Below are positions 36,901 to 46,546 of a stretch of 64,000 nucleotides of DNA, in pieces (within the stretch, counting starts at the first letter, position 1; the number at the start of each line of letters is the position of its first letter). A model generated the notes under the pieces. The model was not told where the DNA came from. It ran no database searches and saw nothing but the letters and a program-made list of their open reading frames with translations. The translations under genes were made by a program, and so were the position numbers. The DNA is from Candidatus Phycorickettsia trachydisci (GTDB lineage Bacteria; Pseudomonadota; Alphaproteobacteria; Rickettsiales; Rickettsiaceae). The stretch covers positions 1,178,001 to 1,242,000 of the forward strand of contig NZ_CP027845.1 of NCBI RefSeq assembly GCF_003015145.1, given 5' to 3'.

Positions 36901-37359
36901 GTGCCACTTAAGCTTAAACTAAAAGAATCTAGTTCTGTAGAGCAGGAACTAAAAAAATTGCAAGATAAATTGCAAAATGCTACTCGTGCTACAGAACGAG
37001 AGAGTGAAACTTCTAAAACGTTCGATTCTAGTTCTTCTAGACCAGATTTTAAGAATATGCTAAAAAAACTCAATAAAAGATATCCTAAACTTTTTCCTTT
37101 GAAAGGACCTAGACCAGCTTTAAAGAAAGGTATAAAAAATGATCTGGCATCTTTTTTTGAGGATATATCTAAGACTAAAATATATAAATTTTTATACTGG
37201 TATACCTTTTCTAAAGCTTATTGTGAAACTCATATCGCCGGAACGCCAAGATATAATTTAGATTATAAAGTAGTAGGGTATATAACGGAAGAAGAGTCGA
37301 AAGGATTAAGGGACGAAGTAGAAAAAATGAACACAACAAAAAAAAGCTCTTCAATCTAA
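36901..37359 (+). CDS. ProQ/FinO-domain RNA-binding protein
   Basis: A 152-residue protein with a GTG start. Residues about 50-135 form a ProQ/FinO domain: MLKKLNKRYPKLFP, RPALKKGIKNDL, ALxxYTFSKAYCETHIAGTPRYNLD and VVGYITEEE. Members bind structured RNA and act as chaperones for antisense RNA: FinO represses plasmid conjugation, ProQ acts globally. The N-terminal 45 residues are charged and low-complexity. It lies immediately before the 6.4-kb transposon. It may be a chromosomal regulator or belong to an older mobile element. Confidence 0.8.
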   Translation: MPLKLKLKESSSVEQELKKLQDKLQNATRATERESETSKTFDSSSSRPDFKNMLKKLNKRYPKLFPLKGPRPALKKGIKNDLASFFEDISKTKIYKFLYWYTFSKAYCETHIAGTPRYNLDYKVVGYITEEESKGLRDEVEKMNTTKKSSSI

Positions 37360-37395
37360 AAATGTATATACAAAAAATTTTATGTTGTATAAAAA

Positions 37396-37507
37396 GGGTA
37401 ATAATGAAAGCTCGGGCCAAATCCGCAATGGAGTGGGTATTTTTGAAGGTTTAGGAGCATTTTCTTGAAAATTATCTCGTTTATTTCTGATCGCATAAGT
37501 GTTATTA
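37396..37507 (+). repeat. 112-bp terminal repeat, copy 3 (left end of the 6.4-kb transposon)
   Basis: Starts GGGTAATAATGAAAGCTCGG. Similarity to copy 2 extends beyond 112 bp to about 37590, covering the whole recombination site. It differs from copy 4 by a single base over the 112 bp apart from the end. Confidence 0.85.
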
Positions 37508-37590
37508 CACGATGTATTAATACCTAACTGATGGCATAATAGGTATTTTTATGCTGGATTATTTATGAAAAAACTGATCGTATAATAAAG
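37488..37590 (+). promoter_or_regulatory. TnpI-type internal recombination site
   Basis: Contains an inverted pair, ATCGCATAA (37490) and TTACACGAT (37504), then two direct motifs ACTGATGGCATAATA (about 37527) and ACTGATCGTATAATA (about 37573). Known TnpI sites (IRS of Tn4430) have this same layout of one inverted core pair plus two direct repeats, just upstream of tnpI. The tnpI-like frame starts at 37592, right after it. Confidence 0.65.
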
Positions 37591-37591
37591 T

Positions 37592-38468
37592 ATGCTCAAA
37601 ATTAAAGAAATTGAGGACTTTGCAAATTATCAAAAACAACTGAATAAGTCTGAAACTACAATCATTAATTACAAGCAAGATATAATACTTTTTGCGAAGT
37701 GGTTTGAAGAAAGTAATAATTACACATTTGCTGTATATAAAGTGACACCAACAGATCTTCGTTTATATAAACAGTATTTAATGGATAAAGAATTTAAGCC
37801 TAATTCCATTAATAGGAAAATGCTAAGCTTAAAATATTTTATGAAGTGGGGTGTTAATGCTAAAAAAAGTAGAACATCAATTACCTTTTCCTAGGCTTCT
37901 TAAAGATAATAATAATACTGCTAGATGGCTTAACCGTATTGAACAAAATTCTTTGCTAAGGCTTTTTGAAAGGTATGGCAGAACTAGAGATATAGCTATT
38001 ATCAAAATCTTGCTAAATACAGGTATCAGAATCAAAGAATTATGTAATTTAAAATGGAAGCACGTGATTCTATTTAATCGTAAGGGAGATCTTGAGGTCA
38101 ATTATGGCAAGGGTAATAAATCCCGTAGCATTCCCTTAAACAAATCCGCTAGAATAGCTTTTGAGTCTTTGGGTTATCACGCTAATGTAGGTAGTGATAA
38201 TAGAATTTTCTTAGGTCAGCGAGGCCCCTTAACTCCTAGGGGGATCCAACTAATGCTTAAGAGAGTCTTAAATAAAAGTGAGTTATCTGATATCAGTCCA
38301 CATGACTTACGTCACAGTTTTTGTAAAAACTTAGTTGATAGTGGAGTAAGTCTTGAAAAAATAGCAATACTTGCTGGCCATGAAAGCCTAGATACAACAC
38401 GTATATACTGCCATCCTTCTTATGCCGATTTAAGCGAAGCAGTTAATAGAATTAGTGAAGAGGAATGA
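37592..38468 (+). pseudogene. tnpI: TnpI-like tyrosine recombinase, frameshifted
   Basis: Two overlapping frames: 37592-37894 gives the N-terminal core-binding (SAM-like) domain (YQKQLNKSETTIINYKQDII, SINRKMLSLKYFMKW), and 37851-38468 the catalytic domain. The catalytic residues are present: Arg in NTGIRIKELCNL, His-x-x-Arg in SPHDLRHSFC, His in LAGHESLDTTR and Tyr in IYCHPS. The frameshift is near 37855-37890. The stop overlaps the tnpA start by 4 bp (ATGA). It would resolve cointegrates at the adjacent site. Confidence 0.85.
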
Positions 38469-41447
38469 GTAGATTAAAAATACTATCTTCCCATGAAATT
38501 AAGAAATTTGATAATTTTCCATTATTAAACGACACTGAAAGATATCAATTTTTTAGTATTTCTTCTCACATACAAGAAAAGTTAAAAACGTTAATTGAAC
38601 CTGAGAACAAAATGGGCTTTATCTTGCAGTTAGGTTACTTTAAAGCTACTGGTAAGTTTTATAAGGAATATAATCAAGACGATAAGGCTTTTATAGATAA
38701 GCAATTGGGTCTAAATGTTGAATTAGAAGGCTGGAATTACAGTGAAAGAACTCGACTTACGCACAAATCTGAGGTACTAAGCTTACTTGGTTACAAACCT
38801 TTTAATCAAAGCGTGGATATGTTTGAAGAAAGCATAGCTAATCTGGTATCTAAGCAAATGCATCCTCGCAAAATTATATTTTCCATGGTTGATTTACTTA
38901 GAGCCAAAAAGATTGAAGTTCCTAATTATGACAAGTTTGCTAGGTCTATTACAGAACATTTTAATAAGTTTGAAAAGAGCTTATCTTCTCAAGTTGCAGA
39001 GCATATTAAGAAGGAACATATAGATACTCTAAATGATTTACTAGGCTTAGAGGATGAGAAATCGACTCTATTGAGGGTAAAAACTATAAGCCAATCTTTG
39101 AAACCTCTGAAGATCAAACAGAGTGTGAGTAGCTTTTTAATAATCAAAAAAGCTTACAAAAATACTGAGCACTTAATAGAAAAGCTGAGCCTTTCTATAG
39201 AAGCTACAAGGTACTATGCAAATTGGGTAATTAAAGCCACTATAGCTCAAATAAGATCAATCCGTAATGATAGTATTCGACATTTGTATTTATTGGCATT
39301 CATTGAGCACCAGTATAAAAATTGGCAAGATATTTTTATAGATATCATTCTAAAGGTTAATCAGCAGCATCTTAACAAGGTTGAAATAACCCTTCAAGAA
39401 TCTGATCATGCGTTTGCAAAACGTAATAACGATTTACTTGATTCCGTTATTAAAGCTTTTACAAGTCAATCAAAACTGATTAAAAAGGCTAGAGAGATAC
39501 TTTACAAACCAATTATTAATGACCTTAGAATTCAAGAATTACGTTATTTGATACCTGAGATAGAATCAGAAACTCATTATTTAGATCGAGTAAACCAATT
39601 AAAAGAAAATTTTATAGGCTATAAAAGCGACAAACAAAATTTTGTAGTATTACAAAAATTATCGCGAAAGCTGCAAAACAGATTGGCTGATATAATAAGG
39701 CACCTAGATTTTGTCTCATCTGATAATAATTTAGAGGAGGCTATACTATTTTATCAAAGTAATTCTTTGAACAAATTTGCCCCTTATGACTTTTTGAAGC
39801 AAAATGAAATAGATGCAGTATATAAGGATGGATTCAATAATGCCTTATATAAAGCTTTATTGTTCTCAAAAATAGCTGAAGCCATTAAGTCAGGTGATAT
39901 TAGTCTTGCTAAGTCATATCGTTACATGCCTATTGAAGCTTATTTAATCAAACAAGGGGTATGGAAAAAGGATAAAGATGCATTATTGGATAAATTAGAT
40001 TTAGCAGGTTTTGGTGATATAGATCATTTGCTGTCAAAGCTTAGAATTCAACTAAATGATAAGTATGCTACGGTTAACAACAATCTTCCGAAAAATAAGT
40101 ATCTTAAATTTAAGGAAGACGGCAGCTTTTCTTTATATACTCCTCCAGTCGAAAAACCAGACTATGATTCCGTATATAAAGTTATAGGTAGTGAAAGCTA
40201 TATATCTATATTGCAGATGATGTTTGAGGTAAATCACGTAATAGGTTTTGCAAGTAACTTTAAGCATCATAAAGTCAAAAATGTAAGACAAAAAGTAGCT
40301 GATGAAACTATTTTTGCAGGTATATTTGCTTTAGGTAGCAATATTGGCATACATAAATTAGCTAATACGGCTATAGGCATTAGTTATAATACCCTATTAC
40401 ATGGAGTGAATTGGTATTTTTCATTAGAAAATCTATATGCTACCAATAATATGTTGGTGGATTTTATGAATAAAATGTGGTTACCTTCCCAGTTTAGGAA
40501 AGAGCAAAATTTTCTACATACTTCTAGTGATGGCAAAAAAAGATGCGTATCTGCAGAATCATTAAACGCTAATTATTCATATAAATATTTTGGTCATGGC
40601 CGTGGATCAAATGTTTACACCTTTATCGATGAAAGGCATATTTTGTTTTATTCCACAGTATTTAGTAGTTCAGAGCGTGATGCAAGTTACGTAATAGATG
40701 GCCTGCTACATAATGCAGACATCAAAAATAGTATGCACTCAACTGATACACATGGGTATACAGAATTAGTTTTTGCTATATCTTACCTAATTAAAACCTC
40801 ATTTGCACCTAGGATTAAAGATATATCTTCTCAGTCTCTAGTATCTCTTGACAAGCAAGACCTTAGTTATATGATACTACCTGACAGATATGTGAGCGAA
40901 AAAAGCATCAAAAATTGCTGGGATACAATATTAAGACTAGTAGCCACAATATTGCTTAGAGAAGAAAAAGCATCTACCATAATTAAAAGGCTTGCATCAT
41001 ATGATAAGCAGCATAAACTTCATATTGCTTTAAAAGAATTAGGTCGCATTATTAAAACCTGTTTTCTTTTAACTTACATGGATAACGTAGAATTACGTCA
41101 AAAGATAGACAAACAACTTAACAAAGGCGAATTATCTAATAAGTTTCAAAGCGCAATATCCCTTGCTAATAACCAAGAGCTAATACAAATTGACAGAGAC
41201 CTGCGAGAAAGCAGCGATGTGTCAAACTATCTTGCAAAATATTATAGTGTCATGGAATTATACAAGACTTACCCAGGTAATCATGCAAGCAGATAACCAA
41301 CATAAGCATTCTCTCATGGAAAGTATTACTAATGGTTCGATCTTAACTTGGAAGCATGTCAATATGCTTGGAACTTACGACTTTAGGAATCTAGCTTTAC
41401 AGTCTGGAAGTGCAAATACTCAAGATCTCCTAGACTTCCGTTTATAA
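38465..41447 (+). pseudogene. tnpA: Tn3-family transposase of the 6.4-kb element, C-terminally frameshifted
   Basis: The main frame (38465-41296, 943 residues) covers nearly the whole transposase, including HTSSDGKKRCV, HSTDTHGYTELVFAIS and LRLVATILLREEKASTIIKR for the DDE triad. Near 41190 the homology moves to another frame (41190-41447: EKAAMCQTILQNIIVSWNYT and WKHVNMLGTYDF), matching the normal C-terminus of the family. No slippery sequence is evident, so this is a mutation rather than programmed shifting. It is well diverged from the tnpA at 22108. Confidence 0.9.
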
Positions 41448-41570
41448 AAATTTTGAATGATATTTTTATACTATGATCTTAAGATAAATTAACATAAATT
41501 ACTTTATTGCCTGTACTAATAATCAATATTGTGGTAATATATAAATATATCAATTAAGATAGTAATTGTT

Positions 41571-42158
41571 ATGCCAGAAGAAACAAAAAATTCAATCGTA
41601 TCAGATGTAGGTCAAGATAATACAGCTCTTTTACACCAAGCTATACGCAAAGGAGATTATATAAAAATAAAAGAGCTACTCCAGGAAAGAAAAATTGACA
41701 TTGATGCTGAAGATGCTTTTGGAATGCGTCCATTGTATAAGGCTGTATTAAAAAATTATGTAAATATAGCTAAGATTTTACTTGAACAGGGAGCTGATCC
41801 AAATGCTACATCTGATGGTAGCGTAGCATTAGAAATGGCTGCTAGACAAGGTAATATGGAAATGTTAATGTTGCTGTTAGATGGAGGGGCAACCGTTAAC
41901 ACTAAGAATTGTCTTTTGTTACATGCGGCTGCTGGAAGCATAAAAGATCAAGAACTAGAAGCTAAAAAGAATGATGGTTGGAAAGTAATGAGATATTTAA
42001 TACAAAACTATCCTTTAAATCCTTATGAAAAAGATGATAGAGGTTTAACGCCTCAAGATATTTTAGGTGAAATAGATTGGTCATTTGAAGATTATTATTC
42101 AGAATTAGTTAATGAATGGCGGGCTGTAAAAGAGACTTCATTGTTAGGAGAATCTTGA
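41571..42158 (+). CDS. Ankyrin-repeat protein, transposon cargo
   Basis: A 195-residue protein with about four ankyrin repeats at residues 15-165 (TALLHQAIRKGDYIKIKELL, RPLYKAVLKNYVNIAKILLE, VALEMAARQGNMEMLMLLLD). No signal peptide is seen. It stands 22 bp before the deaminase gene, the same order as at 16723-20680. In polymorphic toxin systems ankyrin proteins can be immunity proteins; in Rickettsiales they are more often host-directed effectors. The sequence does not decide. Confidence 0.85.
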   Translation: MPEETKNSIVSDVGQDNTALLHQAIRKGDYIKIKELLQERKIDIDAEDAFGMRPLYKAVLKNYVNIAKILLEQGADPNATSDGSVALEMAARQGNMEMLMLLLDGGATVNTKNCLLLHAAAGSIKDQELEAKKNDGWKVMRYLIQNYPLNPYEKDDRGLTPQDILGEIDWSFEDYYSELVNEWRAVKETSLLGES

Positions 42159-42180
42159 CTTTTGAAACAATAAAAAGGTT

Positions 42181-43347
42181 ATGAGAAATGAAGGTGAGCA
42201 AGGCTTTTCCGTAAATCAATTGCTCAATTTTATTATACCCAGCGAAAGGGACCAAGATGGTCAACATGTTTCTTCAAGCGTTGAGCCAAGATTAAATGGT
42301 GATAAAGAAAAATGCCATTTAGATTGTCTAGCTAGGCTAATGACATCGGCAACATCAAACGAAAAATGCGTCGCTGTATGCGAACGAGGTGATAAATTAC
42401 TTGTAGCTAGTAATTCAGGATCGCCAGAATATGCAGCAACATATATATCTCAATTACAATCATATTTAAATGATCCTAGTGAAAAATATGAAATGTTAGA
42501 GCTTGAAGCAAAAAAACAGATAAGCGATAAAATTAAAAAAGATAAGGTTTTTGATTTTGAGATAAATTATGAATTTTTAAAAGATATTAATTCTGAACTT
42601 TATGGATATCTTAAGGAACATAATAAGTCCGGCACAACAACAAGTTTAGACCAAATAATAGGCAAATGCAGCTCGATACTTTCTTTATCTGAAGAAACTT
42701 CAGACCTCAAAATACACCAAACTGCATCAAATATTATTCGTCCCTTAATTGATACTCAAGTTCTCATTAATCAGATAAATAAGACTCAAAATCTAAAAAT
42801 AAGACAAGTTATTCAAGCAGGAGAAGTTGATTATGTTGAAGGCGAAAGAGGAAAGCATGCAGAAGTAAAAATTTCGGATCGCCTTTATGATACTCGAGAT
42901 TCAATGCCTAATGGTGAATACTATATAGGGATTACAAAGCTAACTTGCGGTCCTTGTGATATGGCTCTAGAAACATTTGCTGAAGCCACGGGTAAAAATA
43001 TTAAACTAAGTTATGCTGGTACTCATGGTGGGACTTACTCTAGTTGGCAGATTCCTAAATGGATTACCCCCGATAATCCATCACATAATATTTTTGTAGG
43101 AAAACTAAACCAAATATTAGCTAGTGATGATAAATGGGACAAAGCGCCAGAAGCAACTGCTATTTTGAAAGAAGATGTCGACCTTTTTTTAGAAAATTTT
43201 ACACGTAAAGTTACTTCAGCAAAAGAAGCAGAGGTAGATAAAGGAGCTGGTGCTAGCGGCTCTATTTTTCCTCAACCAAAAGAAGATAAGGAAGTCACAC
43301 TAGAAGCATCAATGAAAGGAGGTGATATTCGTGCTTCAAGTGCCTAG
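42181..43347 (+). CDS. OTT_1508-like deaminase, transposon cargo (tail cut by an in-frame stop)
   Basis: A 388-residue protein with both zinc motifs of the deaminase fold: His226-Ala-Glu228 (KHAEVKIS) and Cys256-Gly-Pro-Cys259 in YIGITKLTCGPCDM, then YAGTHGGTYSSWQIPKW. This matches the OTT_1508-like family. The catalytic part looks complete. A TAG at 43345-43347 ends the frame, but it continues open for 69 codons to 43557 with an Arg/Ser/Pro-rich tail (SPRPSPARPSGGRGSPSRES), so the original protein was about 458 residues. It follows the ankyrin gene closely. Confidence 0.8.
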   Translation: MRNEGEQGFSVNQLLNFIIPSERDQDGQHVSSSVEPRLNGDKEKCHLDCLARLMTSATSNEKCVAVCERGDKLLVASNSGSPEYAATYISQLQSYLNDPSEKYEMLELEAKKQISDKIKKDKVFDFEINYEFLKDINSELYGYLKEHNKSGTTTSLDQIIGKCSSILSLSEETSDLKIHQTASNIIRPLIDTQVLINQINKTQNLKIRQVIQAGEVDYVEGERGKHAEVKISDRLYDTRDSMPNGEYYIGITKLTCGPCDMALETFAEATGKNIKLSYAGTHGGTYSSWQIPKWITPDNPSHNIFVGKLNQILASDDKWDKAPEATAILKEDVDLFLENFTRKVTSAKEAEVDKGAGASGSIFPQPKEDKEVTLEASMKGGDIRASSA

Positions 43348-43557
43348 GCTGAAACATCAGGCACAAGACCATTATCCTCAAAAAAACCAGCACAGGCTCA
43401 AGCAACACATGAAGGAGTTGATGAGACATCAAGAATAAAGCAATTCTTAGTGGAAGGACAAGATAAATCACCTAGACCAAGCCCAGCTAGACCTTCTGGC
43501 GGTAGAGGTTCACCCTCTAGAGAAAGTCAAGCTAGAGGAGTTAGAAGAAGGGGATAG
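43348..43557 (+). pseudogene. Detached Arg/Ser/Pro-rich tail of the deaminase gene
   Basis: Same frame as the deaminase gene after its TAG; composition changes gradually from the upstream part, consistent with one original gene. A basic, low-complexity tail of this kind would be unstructured. It is translated only if the TAG is read through. Confidence 0.6.
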
Positions 43558-43607
43558 TTGAGGTGAGTGCTGTAACAACCTTTTAGCTATTTTATAGTAT
43601 TGAAATA

Positions 43608-43800
43608 ATTATACGATCAGTTTTATGTACTTTAATTTACTGTAAAATTACTATTAACAAAGGGAATATCAAAGGTTATTCAATCTTATAATAACACTTA
43701 TGCGATCAGAAATAAACAAGATAATTTTCAAGAAAATGCTCCTAAACCTTCAAAAATACCCACTCCATTGCGGATTTGGCCCGAGCTTTCATTATTACCC
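43608..43800 (-). repeat. 112-bp terminal repeat copy 4 (right end) with partial recombination motifs
   Basis: The repeat itself is 43689-43800. Inward of it, on the minus strand, TGATCGCATAA and a final ACTGATCGTATAA (about 43608-43622) are kept, but the stretch between differs from the left end. The right end thus carries a variant of the recombination site. Confidence 0.7.
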
Positions 43801-44177
43801 AAGTCCAGCTTTTTTTGGTATGAATTATCAAATCTTTGAAAACCAAATAATTTTATTATCTTCAATTGATGCTCTTGCTGAGTACGTTTAACATAACTTT
43901 TTGGACGAAATGCTGTTTCGTTATAACCCAAATAGTTTGCAACATAACGGATATCAAGGTCATTAAAATATTGTGGATCATAAAATCTTTTAGAAAACTT
44001 AAAATATCCCCAGCTAAGTAAAAAACCTATTTGATTCGAAGGTGTTCGTAATTCTTTGGCAAATTCTAAAACTTGATTTGGAAAATTAAAGCAAACTTTA
44101 CGCTCTAGTGGACTTAGTTCAGGAGGGGTTTGGAAAGCTAGCAAGCTATTTTTATCCAAAATATTCATCCTTGGCAT
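43801..44177 (-). pseudogene. tnpA: 5' fragment of a Tn3 transposase gene, cut by the 6.4-kb transposon
   Basis: Encodes MPRMNILDKNSLLAFQTPPE through GFQRFDNSYQKKLD, nearly identical to the first 150 or so residues of the tnpA at 22108-25134. It stops exactly at the end of the 112-bp repeat at 43800. The remaining five sixths of the gene is not found on the other side of that element, so the copy has been rearranged after the insertion. Confidence 0.85.
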
Positions 44178-44208
44178 AACATGGCCTAAATAAGATACAA
44201 AATTTATT

Positions 44209-44818
44209 ATGAACATTGGCTATATCAGAGTTTCTAAAGTTGACGGCTCTCAAAATTTTAATCTTCAAAAAGATGCATTAATAAATTATGGCGTACTAGC
44301 AGAAAATACTACGAAGATCAAGCATCGGGAGCTAAAGACAATCGACCAGGTCTCATAGCTTGTCTCAAAGCCTTAAGAGAAGGTGATGCATTAGTAGTTT
44401 GGAAACTTGATAGACTAAGCAGAGACCTTAAGCACTTAGTCAATACTGTACAAGATCTTTCAGAACGTCAGGTGGGATTCAAAGTATTATCTGGACAAGG
44501 CGCTAATATTGATACCACAACTGCTAATGGTAGATTAGTATTCGGCATTTTTGCTGCGTTAGCAGAATTTGAGACTGAACTCATCAGGGAGAGAACAAAA
44601 GCAGGATTGGCAGCAGCACGCGCTAGAGGACGTAAGGGAGGGAAAAATCTGCTTTACCTAAAGCCCAAATACGCCTAGCGCAAGCAGCTATGGCCATTAG
44701 AGACACTAAAGTCTCAGAACTATGCAAACAAATAGGCGTTACCAGAGCCACCCTCTACCGCTATGTATCTCCAAACGGCACTATCAGATCTCACGGACAA
44801 AAACTTCTCAATTCTTAA
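44209..44818 (+). pseudogene. tnpR: Resolvase remnant with frameshifts
   Basis: Nucleotide sequence closely follows the tnpR at 25283-25894 from its ATG to its stop, but small deletions near 44310 and 44642 break the frame (only 44472-44678 stays open for more than 60 codons). The intergenic res-like region that should separate it from the tnpA fragment is deleted: just 31 bp remain. Confidence 0.85.
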
Positions 44819-44991
44819 CAGACTAACTTTGATTTATGTGTTTATTTCTCTCAAGACGTTAACTTTGATATTTAAGTAATTTATAAACATTAAATAATTG
44901 ATATCAAAATAACAAAATGTTACAATTGCCAAATTATAATACTATGATTTAATATGTCATTTAAAAAAATATTCGCAATTCTTAGAGATTT

Positions 44992-46524
44992 ATGGTCCGC
45001 TGTCAGCTTACCTTTTTTACTTTTAATCCAGATAAACAAATTGAAGCAAATATACAGTACGACAGGGGTGTCAATTTGTTTAACCTAGAAAGATATAGTG
45101 ATGCAATAAAAGCTTTTGATATAGTTCTTCGATTGAATTCACAAGATAAAGATGCTCATTGCAGTAAAGGTCTTGCGTTTTTAAACCTAGGCCAATACGC
45201 TTCAACTATTGAGGCATGTGATAAGGCTCTTGGAATAGATCCTAGATATTCAAGAGCTTACATTTTTAAAGGTGAAGCTTTATCTAAATTAAGTAAAAAC
45301 TTAGAAGCAATCAAAGAATATGAAAAAGCAATGCTTTATGATTCACAAAATGCTACACCTTATATAAATAAAGCTGATGTGTTGTGCAAATTAGGTAGAT
45401 ATGAAGAAGCAATAAACTCTTTGGATAAGGCTATAAAATTTGATCCTAAGAATATAGATGCTTATTTTAAGAAAGGGTTTGCATTATTTAGACTAGGTAA
45501 ATACCAAGATACCATAGAATTATGCGACCGTGTTATTGAGCTTGATCCAATGCATGCTGAGGCTTATTATAATAAGGGTTCGGCTCTATCTAAGTTAGGA
45601 AAATTTAATGAAGCGGTTAAGGAGTATAATAAAGCAATTACTCTTCAACCTTCAGATGATGCTTCTTACTTTAATAGGGGTATGACTTTATTTGATTTAG
45701 GTAGTTTTGATGAAGCTATAGAATCCTATAATCAAGCAATCAAACTTAATCCGAAAGAGTTTTACTATTATCAACAAAAAGCCAAAGCCTTATTAAATTT
45801 ACAAGAATATTCAGCAGCTTTAGAAGTTATCAATGAATTTATTAAATCAGATACAGAAAATACACAAGCTTATCATGATGCAGGTATCATCTTATATCAC
45901 CTAGAGCGTTATCAAGAGGCTATAGAGGCTTATGATAAGTTTATTGAACAAAACCCTCAAGACTCAGAAGTTTATACTAACAAAGGCAATGCTTTATTTA
46001 AGTTAGGTAAGCATCAAAAAGCCTTACAATCATATGATCACGCCATTAAATTAAACTCACAAAATGCGAATGCTTATTTTAATAAAGGTACCGCTTTATC
46101 ATATTTAGATCGAAATCAAGAAGCTCTTGAATATCATGATAAAGCAATAATGTTTGATCCTTTTGTGTCTGATTATTATATAAATAAAGGTTTTGATCTT
46201 AGTGCTTTAGGTAAATATATTGAAGCTGTTGATTATTATAGCAAAGCAATAGATTTAGCCCCTGAAAGAGATATATCTTATCAAGGTAAGGGGGTAGCAT
46301 TATTCAATTTAGGTAAGTATTATGAAGCCATATCAGCTTTTGATAAAGCTATAAATCTAGCCCCTCAAAAGCCTGAAGCTTACTACTTTAAGAGTCAAGC
46401 TCTTTATAATCTCAAAAGGTATCAAGAAGCGTTAAAAGTTTGTGAGCAATTGATAGATATTAACCCTAAATCCCTTAACGCATATGAATTAAAAACCCTA
46501 ATTCTAAAAAAATTAAAATCTTAA
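44992..46524 (+). CDS. TPR-repeat protein
   Basis: A 510-residue protein made almost wholly of about 14 tetratricopeptide repeats with the usual W/L-G-Y-A-F-A-P spacing (for example SALSKLGKFNEAVKEYNKAI). TPR arrays bind proteins. Its N-terminus is odd: an ATG at 44955, in another frame, opens a basic-hydrophobic stretch (MSFKKIFAILRDLWSAVSLP) like the signal peptide of the next TPR gene, so a frameshift may have removed the export signal. The downstream TPR gene begins 22 bp later and is similar in sequence; the two probably arose by duplication. Confidence 0.85.
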   Translation: MVRCQLTFFTFNPDKQIEANIQYDRGVNLFNLERYSDAIKAFDIVLRLNSQDKDAHCSKGLAFLNLGQYASTIEACDKALGIDPRYSRAYIFKGEALSKLSKNLEAIKEYEKAMLYDSQNATPYINKADVLCKLGRYEEAINSLDKAIKFDPKNIDAYFKKGFALFRLGKYQDTIELCDRVIELDPMHAEAYYNKGSALSKLGKFNEAVKEYNKAITLQPSDDASYFNRGMTLFDLGSFDEAIESYNQAIKLNPKEFYYYQQKAKALLNLQEYSAALEVINEFIKSDTENTQAYHDAGIILYHLERYQEAIEAYDKFIEQNPQDSEVYTNKGNALFKLGKHQKALQSYDHAIKLNSQNANAYFNKGTALSYLDRNQEALEYHDKAIMFDPFVSDYYINKGFDLSALGKYIEAVDYYSKAIDLAPERDISYQGKGVALFNLGKYYEAISAFDKAINLAPQKPEAYYFKSQALYNLKRYQEALKVCEQLIDINPKSLNAYELKTLILKKLKS

Positions 46525-46546
46525 AACTAATAATTATATCTGATGT

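Larger units (their letters stand above)
37396..43800. mobile_element. 6.4-kb Tn4430-like transposon with ankyrin-deaminase cargo
   Basis: Bounded by 112-bp inverted repeats, nearly identical (37396-37507; 43689-43800). Gene order is recombination site, tyrosine recombinase, tnpA (overlapping by 4 bp), ankyrin gene, deaminase gene. This order and the recombinase type match Tn4430/Tn5401-like (TnpI) members of the Tn3 family. Both the recombinase and the transposase are frameshifted. Its right end lies inside a tnpA gene of the other transposon family (43801-44177). Flanking bases (AAAAA left, AAGTC right) do not form a duplication. Confidence 0.75.

Noticed and set aside
38465-41447. Programmed frameshift in the transposase of the 6.4-kb element
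   Set aside because: The shift is near the extreme 3' end, no slippery heptamer is seen, and Tn3-family transposases are not made by frameshifting; the adjacent recombinase gene is also broken.
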